DNA of 8,871 bases from Acetobacteraceae bacterium (GCA_947478535.1 CANJXD010000220.1:1-8871), one strand, 5' to 3'; numbered from the stretch's first letter, positions 1 to 5,870 are shown. The notes: generated from the letters alone by a model not told the origin. A program made the numbers and translations.

Positions 1-28
1 GAACCGAAGGGTTGGAAGCGAAGGGTTG
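1..28. repeat. Two-copy 14-bp tandem direct repeat at the window edge
   Basis: Positions 1-14 and 15-28 are adjacent copies of a 14-base unit (GAACCGAAGGGTTG and GAAGCGAAGGGTTG) that differ at one base. The array is cut by the window edge, so the true copy number is unknown. It lies upstream of the kinase gene and has no recognised role; it could equally be the end of a coding or intergenic repeat lying outside the window. Confidence 0.6.
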
Positions 29-103
29 CAGAGTGTCCCCCCGCCGATATGAACGCGATCAGGCGGGGCGCGCGTCCGGCCGGGCCGGCGTGGCGTGACA
101 CCC

Positions 104-1279
104 ATGGCCCATGCCGCTGCCCTGGCGATTGCCGTCGATTCGCTGCGGAGCGACAACCGCGCCGCCGCGGAAGCCGCGCTGGCCGGGGCGTTCGGGGCGG
201 CACCGGCCGGCGGCTGGCTTGCCGCGACCGAGGCGCTGGCCGCGCGGGCCCAGGCGCTGGTCGAGGCGATGGATTGGATCGCCGCCCATCGCGTCTACGA
301 AATCCTGGTCCAGCTCGGGCATCGCTACTTCGACTGGCATCGCGAGCGCCTGGCCTGGCGCGCCAGGAACCAGGACGCCTTCCGCGCGCAGTTCGAGGCG
401 CAGGACCCAATCCTGCGCCTGCGCCCCTTCCTCGAGGAAAAGCTCGGCCGGCCCATCTCCTCCATCACCACGAAGGCGCTGAAGCCCGGCTATGTCGGCA
501 TGGCGATCTATCGCCATCGTATCCGCTTTGCCGATGGCGACGACCGCCTTGTCATCATCGAGAAGGTGATGAGCGATGAGTGTCGCGACACGCGGCGGGT
601 GGATGCGGAACGCCTGCTGTTCACCATCGTGCCGCCGGCCAGCCTGCTGGCGCCGCCCTATCACGGCGTGCTGCCCATGGGCAGCTTCGTGTCCACCTTC
701 CAGGGCTTCTCCCCGGGCGCCCCGCTGCCGATCGCCGATTGGGCCGAGACCTACGCCGCGCTGCTCTATCGCTACTGGTCCGTCGTACCGTCGGAGCGGC
801 TGACCGGTGGGCCCCGGCTCGCCAAGGTCTATCTCGACCGGGTGCGGGAGGTGATCGAGAAGAAGCTGCCGGAGCAAGTCCCGCACTACCTCCGCACCAC
901 CGCCATCGATGATGCCGCGCTGGTGCTGTCCCGCAGTTTCTCCTCCATCGAGGAGCGGGTCGCGCGCATGCCGATCTTCGTCTTCCACGATGACCTGCAT
1001 TGCGGGAACATCCTGGTGGATGAGGCCGGTGCGATGTCCATCATCGACTGGGACAACTGGGCGCTGGCGCCGATCGGCTCGGGCTGGATGTTCTACGCCA
1101 TGGACGACCCCGACCCGATCGATATGGAGCGCCTGCGGGCCGCCCGCGCCCTGCCCGAGGCGGTGACGGCGGAGGACCTGATGCTGATGGCGGCGCTGTG
1201 GGGCTGGCACAAGGCGCTGCGCGACGCGAAATACGACCTCGCGGCGCGGTGGCTGGAAAGGCTGTGCCTGCTGGTGTGA
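104..1279 (+). CDS. APH-family phosphotransferase (kinase-fold), substrate unknown
   Basis: A 391-aa protein with the aminoglycoside phosphotransferase/choline kinase-like fold. The catalytic loop is HDDLHCGN at residues 295-302 (Brenner-type HxDxxxxN; catalytic Asp297, Asn302). It is followed by IIDWDN with the Mg-binding Asp315. A plausible ATP-binding Lys154 (in IIEKV) and partner Glu169 (in DAERL) lie upstream. Residues 1 to about 110 form an Ala-rich, helical N-terminal extension not typical of antibiotic-resistance APHs, and no signal peptide or TM segment is visible, so it is probably cytosolic. The start is uncertain: no good Shine-Dalgarno precedes either ATG 104 or an in-frame GTG at 95. 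It converges on the kdsA-kdsB-kdsD operon with 10 bp between stops. A role in phosphorylating a sugar, Kdo-containing glycan or other small molecule is inference from location only; the kinase fold is well supported, the substrate is not. Confidence 0.75.
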   Translation: MAHAAALAIAVDSLRSDNRAAAEAALAGAFGAAPAGGWLAATEALAARAQALVEAMDWIAAHRVYEILVQLGHRYFDWHRERLAWRARNQDAFRAQFEAQDPILRLRPFLEEKLGRPISSITTKALKPGYVGMAIYRHRIRFADGDDRLVIIEKVMSDECRDTRRVDAERLLFTIVPPASLLAPPYHGVLPMGSFVSTFQGFSPGAPLPIADWAETYAALLYRYWSVVPSERLTGGPRLAKVYLDRVREVIEKKLPEQVPHYLRTTAIDDAALVLSRSFSSIEERVARMPIFVFHDDLHCGNILVDEAGAMSIIDWDNWALAPIGSGWMFYAMDDPDPIDMERLRAARALPEAVTAEDLMLMAALWGWHKALRDAKYDLAARWLERLCLLV

Positions 1280-1289
1280 GGGGGGCGGC

Positions 1290-2270
1290 CTACACCACCC
1301 CCGCCCGCAGCAGGTCATGCAGGTGGAGCACGCCGACCGGCCTGCCGTCCTTTACCACGAACAACGCGGTGATGCGCCGCGCATTCATCTGCGTCACCAG
1401 GTCCGGCGCCAGGGCATCCGGCGCGGCAATCATCGGGTTCGCTGTCATCGCCTCCGTCACCGGGCGATCGACGAAGCCGCGGTTGAAGGCGCGGCGGAGA
1501 TCGCCATCGGTGACGATGCCGAGCAGCTTTCCCGCCTGATCCACGACCCCGCCGAGGCCGAAGGGGCGGGATGTCATCGCGACAATCGCCTGGGACAGCA
1601 TCGCCCCGGCCTCCACCAGCGGCAGGTCCTGGTGCATCAGGTCCGACGCCCGCAGCAATTGCGCGCCGAGCTTGCCGCCGGGATGGAACACCCGGAAATC
1701 CGCCGCCGAGAATCCGCGCGCTTCCAGCAGCCCCACCGCGAAGGCATCGCCGATCGCCAACTGCATGGTGGTCGAGGTGGTGGGCGCCAGTCCGTTCGGG
1801 CAGGCTTCCGGCAGCAGCGGCAGGATCAGCGCATGCGCCGCCGCCTTCGCCAGTGGGCTATCGGCCCGAGAGGTGATGGCGATCAGCGCCACATCGAAGC
1901 GACGCGTGTAGCCGATGATGCTGGCGAGTTCCGGCGTCTCCCCGGACCAGGACAGCGCGAGCACGACATCCTCCGGCAGGATCATGCCGAGATCGCCGTG
2001 GCTGGCCTCCGCGGGGTGGACGAACAGCGCCGCCGTGCCGGTGGAAGCGAGCGTCGCGGCGATCTTGCGCCCGACATGGCCGGACTTGCCCATGCCCGTC
2101 ACCACGCAGCGCCCGCCGCGTTGCAGCACCAGGCGCACCGCCGCCATCAGTGTATCGCCCAGCGCGCCGCCCAGGGCCTCGCGCAGCGCATCCAGCCCAT
2201 CGGCTTCCAGGCGCACCGTGCGAACCAGGCTTTCGCGCAGCCGCGTATCGTCGATCGTCACCATCGTCAT
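1290..2270 (-). CDS. kdsD: D-arabinose 5-phosphate isomerase (KdsD/KpsF/GutQ family)
   Basis: Interconverts D-ribulose 5-phosphate and D-arabinose 5-phosphate, the first committed step to Kdo, in the cytosol. The 326-aa protein has the family architecture: an N-terminal SIS sugar-isomerase domain (about residues 40-180) and two CBS repeats (about 210-326). Residues equivalent to the catalytic set described for E. coli KdsD (Lys59, Glu111, Glu152, His193) are visible as Lys62 in GKSGH, Glu114 in SGETPE, Glu155 in LPEACP and His196 in FHPGGK. The CBS repeats carry the usual [10 protein letters not shown] and GVLHLHDLL signatures. The ATG at 2270 overlaps the kdsB stop by 4 nt (ATGA), and an AAGG lies 4 bases upstream, so translation is probably coupled to kdsB. 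An in-frame ATG two codons in is a possible alternative. It is the last gene of the Kdo operon. The kpsF name would be equally valid if the cluster serves a capsule. Confidence 0.93.
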   Translation of the reverse strand: MTMVTIDDTRLRESLVRTVRLEADGLDALREALGGALGDTLMAAVRLVLQRGGRCVVTGMGKSGHVGRKIAATLASTGTAALFVHPAEASHGDLGMILPEDVVLALSWSGETPELASIIGYTRRFDVALIAITSRADSPLAKAAAHALILPLLPEACPNGLAPTTSTTMQLAIGDAFAVGLLEARGFSAADFRVFHPGGKLGAQLLRASDLMHQDLPLVEAGAMLSQAIVAMTSRPFGLGGVVDQAGKLLGIVTDGDLRRAFNRGFVDRPVTEAMTANPMIAAPDALAPDLVTQMNARRITALFVVKDGRPVGVLHLHDLLRAGVV

Positions 2271-3019
2271 GCGGCCTTCGTCGCCAGAAGTTCCCGCGCC
2301 CGGGCGAGGTCATGCGGCGTATCGACGCCGAGCGGGATGTCATCCACCACCACCGCCTCGATCCGCATCCCGGCTTCCAGGGCGCGCAGCTGTTCCAGCT
2401 TTTCGCGGATCTCGAGCGGGGAGGGGGGCAGCGCCACGAAGCGCGAAAGAGCTTCCCGCCGCCAGGCATAGAGGCCGATGTGGTGATACAATGGTCCCTC
2501 GCCCCACGGCGCCGTCGCGCGCGTGAAATACAGGCACCGGAAGCGGCCCGGCGCATATTCGTGGCCGACCATCTTCACCACCTGGCTCGCATTCCGCTCC
2601 TCCTCCCGCACGATGGGGGCGACGAGGGTGCCGAGGGAAACCTCGGGATTCTCGATGGCGCTGAACACGGCGCGGATGGAATGCGGGGAAATCGCTGGCA
2701 GGTCGCCCTGCACGTTGACGATGATGTCGTAGCGCCCTTCCGGGTCCACCGCGCCGATGGCTTCGTGGATGCGGTCGGAGCCCGAGGGATGGTCATCTCG
2801 CGTCAGTTGCGCGCGGCCGCCGGCGGCGCGGACCACGGCGGCGATTTCCTCGCTATCCGTCGCCACCACGACCTCCCCTATGCCGGAATCCTGGGCGCGG
2901 CGGAGGACGTGGACGATCATCGGCTCTCCGTTGATGTCGGCCAGTGGCTTGCCCGGAAGGCGGCTCGCGGCCATGCGGGCGGGGATCATGATGATGGGGC
3001 GCATCGCCGGGGCGGACAT
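2267..3019 (-). CDS. kdsB: 3-deoxy-manno-octulosonate cytidylyltransferase (CMP-Kdo synthetase)
   Basis: Activates Kdo with CTP to give CMP-Kdo, the donor for Kdo transferases of LPS inner core or capsule linker synthesis; cytosolic. At 250 aa it matches the usual length of about 250 residues. Family motifs run in order: [14 protein letters not shown] (13-26), VVATD (51-55), HPSGSDR (77-83), NVQGD (102-106), YFTRATAPW (164-172), HHIGLYAWR (179-187) and GVDTPHDL (231-238). The Asp residues of NVQGD and GVDTP correspond to the metal-binding pair known in KdsB. The residue after NVQGD is Leu where E. coli has Glu. The ATG at 3019 starts 2 nt after the kdsA stop. A GTG at 3025 that overlaps that stop (GTGA) is a real alternative, with better spacing to the upstream GAAGG. 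The gene overlaps kdsD by 4 nt. Confidence 0.94.
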   Translation of the reverse strand: MSAPAMRPIIMIPARMAASRLPGKPLADINGEPMIVHVLRRAQDSGIGEVVVATDSEEIAAVVRAAGGRAQLTRDDHPSGSDRIHEAIGAVDPEGRYDIIVNVQGDLPAISPHSIRAVFSAIENPEVSLGTLVAPIVREEERNASQVVKMVGHEYAPGRFRCLYFTRATAPWGEGPLYHHIGLYAWRREALSRFVALPPSPLEIREKLEQLRALEAGMRIEAVVVDDIPLGVDTPHDLARARELLATKAA

Positions 3020-3021
3020 GC

Positions 3022-3855
3022 TCACGCGAAGCCCTTCACCAGCGCGTCGATCGCCATCAGGCGTCGCATCAATTCCTCGAAGCGATCGAGCGGCACCATG
3101 TTCGGGCCATCGGAGGGCGCGTTGTCCGGGTCCTCATGCGTCTCGATGAAGACGGCGGCGACGCCGACGGCCACCGCCGCGCGGGCAAGGGTTTCCACGA
3201 ATTCACGCTGGCCGCCGGAGGATGTGCCCTGGCCGCCGGGCTGCTGCACGGAATGGGTGGCGTCGAACACCACAGGCAGGCCGGTTTCGCGTGCCATGAT
3301 CGGCAGGGCGCGCATGTCGCTGACCAGCGTGTTGTAGCCGAAGCTGGCGCCGCGTTCGGTCAGCAGCACGTTGGGATTGCCGGCGCCCGTCACCTTGGCC
3401 GCGGCATTCTTCATGTCCCACGGCGCCAGGAACTGGCCCTTCTTGATGTTGACCACGCGCCCGGTTGCGGCGGCGGCCAGCAGCAGGTCCGTCTGCCGGC
3501 AGAGGAAGGCGGGGATCTGCAGTACATCCACGGCTTCCGCCACCGGCGCGCAATGCGTCACCTCATGCACATCGGTCAGCACGGGCAGGCCGAGGCTTTC
3601 GCGGATCTCGGCGAAGACCTCCAGCGCCTTGTCCATGCCAATGCCGCGCGCGGCCTTGGCGGAGGTGCGGTTCGCCTTGTCGTAGCTCGACTTGTAGATC
3701 AGCCCGATCCCGAGCCGGCCGCAGATGTCCTTCAGTCCAGCGGCGGTTTCCAGCGCATGGGAGCGGCTTTCCATCTGGCAGGGGCCGGCGATCAGGCCGA
3801 GCGGCAGATGGTTGCCGAGCGTGACGGGGCCGATCCGGACGGCGGCGGGGTGCAT
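3022..3855 (-). CDS. kdsA: 3-deoxy-8-phosphooctulonate synthase (Kdo-8-P synthase), metal-dependent type
   Basis: Condenses phosphoenolpyruvate with arabinose 5-phosphate to Kdo-8-phosphate in the cytosol. It is a 277-aa TIM-barrel enzyme of the DAHP synthase I/KDSA family, full length. Motifs: GPCQMES (24-30), [11 protein letters not shown] (55-65), TDVHE (94-98), [12 protein letters not shown] (114-125), [13 protein letters not shown] (138-150), [12 protein letters not shown] (197-208) and IETHEDP (237-243). Cys26, His201, Glu238 and Asp249 align with the metal ligands of the Aquifex aeolicus enzyme (Cys11, His185, Glu222, Asp233). E. coli has Asn in place of that Cys, so this should be the metal-dependent class. 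The ATG at 3855 has a GAGGA Shine-Dalgarno at 3864-3868, 8 bases away. It is first in the kdsA-kdsB-kdsD operon. No kdsC phosphatase follows, so Kdo-8-P phosphatase must be elsewhere. Confidence 0.96.
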   Translation of the reverse strand: MHPAAVRIGPVTLGNHLPLGLIAGPCQMESRSHALETAAGLKDICGRLGIGLIYKSSYDKANRTSAKAARGIGMDKALEVFAEIRESLGLPVLTDVHEVTHCAPVAEAVDVLQIPAFLCRQTDLLLAAAATGRVVNIKKGQFLAPWDMKNAAAKVTGAGNPNVLLTERGASFGYNTLVSDMRALPIMARETGLPVVFDATHSVQQPGGQGTSSGGQREFVETLARAAVAVGVAAVFIETHEDPDNAPSDGPNMVPLDRFEELMRRLMAIDALVKGFA

Positions 3856-3906
3856 TGCGGGAATCCTCGGCAGGCGTGGGGAAGGGGCGTTGCAGCGGGC
3901 GGCGCC

Positions 3907-3936
3907 TATCTACCCGGCCAGGGCCAAGTCCGCCAA
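3907..3936 (-). promoter_or_regulatory. Possible sigma70-type promoter of the kds operon
   Basis: Read on the minus strand, TTGGCG (3931-3936) and TAGATA (3907-3912) are separated by 18 bases. This places a transcript start some 45-50 bases upstream of the kdsA ATG. Both hexamers deviate from consensus and the region is GC-rich, so this is only a candidate. Confidence 0.3.
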
Positions 3937-3979
3937 CCGGGGCCTTTCGTGGTTGGGCGTGCCTTGGAATGGCGAAGAT

Positions 3980-4008
3980 TTGAGAGAGTGTTACCGAATA
4001 TTGCTTAG
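3980..4008 (+). promoter_or_regulatory. Weak promoter candidate for the small TM-protein gene
   Basis: TTGAGA (3980-3985) and GCTTAG (4003-4008) are 17 bases apart, inside the only AT-rich patch (3970-4020) of the 288-bp gap between the divergent kdsA and the gene at 4144. The -10 match is poor. The local AT-richness is the better argument that transcription of one or both flanking genes starts here. Confidence 0.2.
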
Positions 4009-4143
4009 GCCCGATGCAATCGCTTGCCCGCATGCCCATCTGAACCAGCGCCCGGTGGCATTTTCTTCCACCCAGGTCCCAGCAGCGGGTCCATCCTGGG
4101 GCCGCGGCCGATGACAAGGCCGAGGCGCCGGAGGATTATCCGC

Positions 4144-4491
4144 ATGAGCAGCAGCACGAAACCCGGCTTCGCCGATCGCATGGCCGCGAAATGGGCGGAA
4201 GCGCGACCCTGGGCTTTCGGCCTCGCTCTGGGGCTGGTGGCGGGCCCGATCATCTCCGGCATGTCCGGCTTCCAGGTCCGCACCTCGACCGCGGAAGCGG
4301 CGACGCGCGCCGGTGTCGTTGAACAGCAGGCCGGCTTCTGCGCTGAACGCGCCCGCACCGCGAGCGGTTCGACCGGGCCGCTCGACTGGGCGAAGCGCAA
4401 CGATCTGGCGCGCGCCTGGGCGACGATGCCGGGTGAGACGGCGCCGGACCAGGAAGTGATCTACGCCTGTTCCAACCGCCTGGCGCGGTAA
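4144..4491 (+). CDS. Hypothetical protein with one N-terminal transmembrane segment
   Basis: A 115-aa protein not recognised as a named family. A short basic/acidic N-terminus is followed by one hydrophobic stretch at about residues 23-43 (begins WAFGLALGLVAG). After it come about 70 mostly polar residues with two cysteines (Cys66, Cys109) that could form a disulfide if that part is periplasmic. The segment could be an uncleaved signal anchor or a signal peptide. The start at 4144 is favoured by a strong GGAGG at 4130-4134, 9 bases upstream; the frame stays open upstream to 4024 but those codons include the Shine-Dalgarno itself. A 10-bp perfect GC hairpin begins just after the stop. The gene is divergent from kdsA and nothing ties it functionally to Kdo synthesis. 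Confidence 0.7.
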   Translation: MSSSTKPGFADRMAAKWAEARPWAFGLALGLVAGPIISGMSGFQVRTSTAEAATRAGVVEQQAGFCAERARTASGSTGPLDWAKRNDLARAWATMPGETAPDQEVIYACSNRLAR

Positions 4492-4496
4492 TGCCC

Positions 4497-4521
4497 CGGG
4501 CGCCGGCCCGTCCGGCGCCCG
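4497..4521 (+). terminator. GC-rich hairpin after the TM-protein gene
   Basis: A perfect 10-bp inverted repeat, CGGGCGCCGG (4497-4506) and CCGGCGCCCG (4512-4521), with a 5-base loop, starts 5 bases after the stop codon. No T-tract follows directly, only the pyrimidine-rich TTTCTCCC near 4538. It is a probable terminator or 3'-end stabiliser separating this gene from the DUF1488 gene. Confidence 0.55.
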
Positions 4522-4577
4522 CTCCTGGTCCGCCAGTTTCTCCCGCGACCAGCTCCTCCCGCGAAAGGAATCTCCGC

Positions 4578-4868
4578 ATGTCCAGGCCCTCGAAGGCGCA
4601 GCAGATCCCCGGGGCGCGGTGGGACGGGCGGCGCGTGCTGTTCGAAGTGGTGGAGCAGGGCGAGAGCATCCCGTGCGCCATCTCGCTGAACGCGTTGCAG
4701 GACATCAGCACGACGCGCCGCTTCAAGCCCGCGGACCTGCTGGCCTGCTTCGCGGAAACGCGGGAGAGGATCGAGGCGGTGGCGCTGGCCAAGCTGCGCG
4801 CGCGGCCCACCGGCTTTGAAGGTGTGCTGACCGTCTGGTCCGGCGATTTCGACGATGTGCCGCACTGA
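4578..4868 (+). CDS. DUF1488-family small protein
   Basis: A 96-aa protein resembling DUF1488 proteins of proteobacteria, whose function is unknown. The pattern seen is WDGRRVLFEV near the N-terminus, then IPCAISLNALQDI, a charged helix (ADLLACFAETRERIEAVALAKLRA) and a terminal VLTVWSGDFDD. That order of strand, Cys-containing strand, helix and final strand fits the family from memory; no search was possible. The start at 4578 is supported by AAAGGA at 4564-4569, 8 bases upstream. An in-frame ATG at 4491 overlaps the preceding stop (TAATG) and would add 29 residues, mostly Pro/Ala-rich, but those codons run through the hairpin at 4497-4521 and look non-coding. It is followed by a bulged hairpin at 4876-4909. 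Confidence 0.7.
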   Translation: MSRPSKAQQIPGARWDGRRVLFEVVEQGESIPCAISLNALQDISTTRRFKPADLLACFAETRERIEAVALAKLRARPTGFEGVLTVWSGDFDDVPH

Positions 4869-4875
4869 ATTCTGC

Positions 4876-4909
4876 GGCGAGGCGTCACCCACCTTCGCGT
4901 GACGTCGCC
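4876..4909 (+). terminator. Bulged 11-bp hairpin after the DUF1488 gene
   Basis: GGCGA (4876-4880) plus CGTCAC (4883-4888) can pair with GTGACG (4899-4904) plus TCGCC (4905-4909), leaving a 2-base GG bulge and a 10-base loop. It begins 8 bases after the stop codon. No T-run follows, so intrinsic termination is uncertain; it also lies at the upstream edge of the csp leader region. Confidence 0.4.
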
Positions 4910-4949
4910 AATATTGGTTGCAATCCGGCGATGTTGCCGTCATATTGCA
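4908..4949 (+). promoter_or_regulatory. Inverted repeats in the csp upstream region; possible promoter/operator
   Basis: A 10-bp perfect palindrome CCAATATTGG (4908-4917) is followed by TGCAAT (4919-4924) and its reverse complement ATTGCA (4944-4949), 19 bases apart. This is the most AT-rich part of the 217-bp gap before the csp gene. A promoter could use TTGCAA (4918-4923) and ATATTG (4942-4947) with an 18-base spacer, but both are weak matches. If it does, the csp leader would be over 120 bases long, as is usual for cold-shock genes. Confidence 0.3.
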
Positions 4950-5085
4950 GTCGTCAGCCTTGTTCGGTTCGGCCTGCTCTCCATGCTCGTCACTGAGCGC
5001 CGAGGCCATGGTTTCGTTTCCCCTCAATGCTCGATCCAGCGGACGCTGTTGTTCGTTGGTTAACCGCCATGAAGGGAAATTCCCC

Positions 5086-5292
5086 ATGCCGACCGGTACC
5101 GTTAAGTGGTTCAATGCGACCAAGGGCTACGGCTTCATTCAGCCTGACGACGGCTCCAAGGATGTGTTCCTGCACATCTCCGACGTTCAGCGCTCTGGCC
5201 TGCGCGAGCCGCGCGAGGGCGACAAGCTCTCCTACGAGCTGCAGCAGGGCCAGCAGGGCAAGACCTCCGCGGCGAACCTGCGGAACCTGTAA
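5086..5292 (+). CDS. CspA-family cold-shock protein
   Basis: A 68-aa single cold-shock (OB-fold) domain protein that binds single-stranded RNA or DNA and acts as an RNA chaperone in the cytosol. It opens with TGTVKWFNATKGYGFI, containing RNP1 (KGYGFI, residues 13-18), and continues with RNP2 (VFLHI, 27-31) and the usual C-terminal pattern GDKLSYELQQGQQGKTSAANL. Length is normal for the family. The start at 5086 is preceded by GAAGGGA at 5071-5077; the frame is open further upstream but that sequence shows no cold-shock features. The 217-bp upstream gap is non-coding, with inverted repeats, and is consistent with a long regulatory leader. Hairpins follow at 5302-5327 and 5346-5374. Which of the Csp paralogs it is, and whether it is cold-inducible, cannot be told from sequence. 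Confidence 0.96.
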   Translation: MPTGTVKWFNATKGYGFIQPDDGSKDVFLHISDVQRSGLREPREGDKLSYELQQGQQGKTSAANLRNL

Positions 5293-5301
5293 GCCGGAAA
5301 C

Positions 5302-5327
5302 GCGCAGCGGCCTTCGGGCCGCAGCGC
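5302..5327 (+). terminator. UUCG-loop hairpin after the csp gene
   Basis: GCGC-A-GCGGCC, loop TTCG, GGCCGC-A-GCGC: a 6-bp stem (5307-5312 with 5317-5322) capped by the exceptionally stable UUCG tetraloop. An A/A mismatch separates it from a further 4-bp stem (5302-5305 with 5324-5327). It begins 9 bases after the csp stop. No T-tract follows, so it may act together with the next hairpin. Confidence 0.6.
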
Positions 5328-5345
5328 ACTCCGCATGACTGCCGG

Positions 5346-5374
5346 CGGCGGGCTGCCCTCACGGGCGCCCGCCG
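5346..5374 (+). terminator. Second hairpin with downstream T-rich tract
   Basis: A 12-bp stem with a one-base T bulge: 5346-5353 and 5355-5358 pair with 5363-5366 and 5367-5374 around a TCAC loop. T-rich DNA follows within 35 bases (CCCTTTTCG near 5388 and CCTTTCTTTTG near 5402). Together with the preceding hairpin it probably ends the csp transcript. Confidence 0.5.
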
Positions 5375-5465
5375 TTGTCGTGCCCACCCTTTTCGTGCCG
5401 TCCTTTCTTTTGCCGGCCAACGCGGGATTGCCTCGTGCCATGGCCGTCTCCCCGTATGCCTGGCG

Positions 5466-5529
5466 AGCGGACCGCTGGCGTGTCGGTGCCCCCAAGCCTC
5501 GGGGCTGTCCCGGTCCGCGGGGAATCCCC
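5466..5529 (+). promoter_or_regulatory. Structured leader just upstream of the 70-aa gene
   Basis: Nested inverted repeats end at the start codon. GCGGACCG (5467-5474) pairs with CGGTCCGC (5511-5518) and encloses GCCCC/GGGGC (5488-5492 with 5501-5505). Immediately after, GGGG (5519-5522) is complementary to CCCC (5526-5529), so the Shine-Dalgarno GGGGA could be masked. The local AGCGGACCGCT (5466-5476) is also palindromic and could compete with the long pairing. Regulation of translation by this fold is inference. Confidence 0.35.
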
Positions 5530-5742
5530 ATGGCCCGCCATATCTACACCATCGGCCAGAGCATCGAATTCCTGCCCGGCCGCTTCGACGGCGCCGCGCA
5601 GCCCGGCACCTACACCATCGTCCGCCAGCTTCCGAACGATTCGAACGACCGCGAATACCGCGTGAAATGCGTGCGCGACGGCCATGAGCGCATCGTCCGC
5701 GAAAGCCAGATGCGCGGCCGCAACGCCGGCCCCTTCGGCTGA
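5530..5742 (+). CDS. Conserved 70-aa hypothetical protein
   Basis: A small basic soluble protein with no signal peptide or TM segment. The core GTYTIVRQLPND...REYRVKCVRDGHERIVRESQM (residues 26-61) resembles, from memory, short conserved alphaproteobacterial proteins of unknown function with a pattern like GxYxIVRxLP...RxYRVK...HERVVxESQL. The alternating strand-like pattern suggests a small beta-barrel, but this is inference. The ATG at 5530 is chosen because homology-like sequence begins just after it and GGGGA (5519-5523) lies upstream. The frame is open further upstream, with an in-frame ATG at 5440, but that part is Pro/Arg/Gly-rich and lies within a structured leader. It stands alone on the plus strand, downstream of the csp terminators and convergent with the dehydrogenase operon. 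Confidence 0.75.
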   Translation: MARHIYTIGQSIEFLPGRFDGAAQPGTYTIVRQLPNDSNDREYRVKCVRDGHERIVRESQMRGRNAGPFG

Positions 5743-5797
5743 TATCCCTGCGCGACGCTTCCAGCGCCCAGATCCAGCGCCCCGGGTCCAACGTCCG

Positions 5798-5815
5798 GAT
5801 CGCGTTAACGTGATC
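5798..5815. repeat. 18-bp near-perfect palindrome centred on GTTAAC
   Basis: GATCGCGTTAACGTGATC is self-complementary except for one G/T pair of positions. It looks like a protein-binding site, but it lies between two convergent genes rather than before a promoter. Its role is unknown; it could also add to 3'-end structure. Confidence 0.4.
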
Positions 5816-5836
5816 GTCCGCTCCCGCACGCGAAGG

Positions 5837-5856
5837 CAGGGCGCCCACACGCCCTG
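5837..5856. terminator. Candidate bidirectional hairpin between convergent genes
   Basis: CAGGGCG (5837-5843) and CGCCCTG (5850-5856) form a 7-bp perfect stem with a 6-base loop, 15 bases beyond the stop codon of the dehydrogenase operon on the minus strand and about 95 bases after the 70-aa gene on the plus strand. There is no clear T-run on either side. Confidence 0.4.
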
Positions 5857-5870
5857 ACGCGGGTCGCCGC

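Noticed and set aside
76..88. CCGGCC-G-GGCCGG palindrome just before the kinase gene
   Set aside because: Such short G/C palindromes are expected often at this base composition, and the centre is too tight for a stable hairpin of the full length.
59..1318. 419-codon open frame on the minus strand opposite the kinase
   Set aside because: The translation is His/Arg/Gly/Gln-rich with no family motifs, and mirrors the third-position G/C bias of the plus-strand kinase gene, which has intact catalytic motifs.
1317..4008. Long plus-strand open frames (1317-2471, 2150-3337, 3136-4008) opposite the kds operon
   Set aside because: They lie antisense to three well-recognised enzymes, overlap one another, and have shadow-like compositions without domains.
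4491..4577. N-terminal extension of the DUF1488 protein from an ATG overlapping the previous stop (TAATG)
   Set aside because: The added codons run through a perfect hairpin and encode mostly Pro/Ala-rich sequence, whereas ATG 4578 has a well-placed AAAGGA. Translational coupling cannot be fully excluded.
4901..4909. TGACGT resembling the E. coli csp cold box
   Set aside because: It matches only about six bases, is part of the hairpin after the DUF1488 gene, and probably lies upstream of the csp transcript start.
4918..5085. N-terminal extension of the cold-shock protein
   Set aside because: The frame is open but the sequence lacks cold-shock features, contains inverted repeats, and the 68-aa product from 5086 matches the family length exactly.
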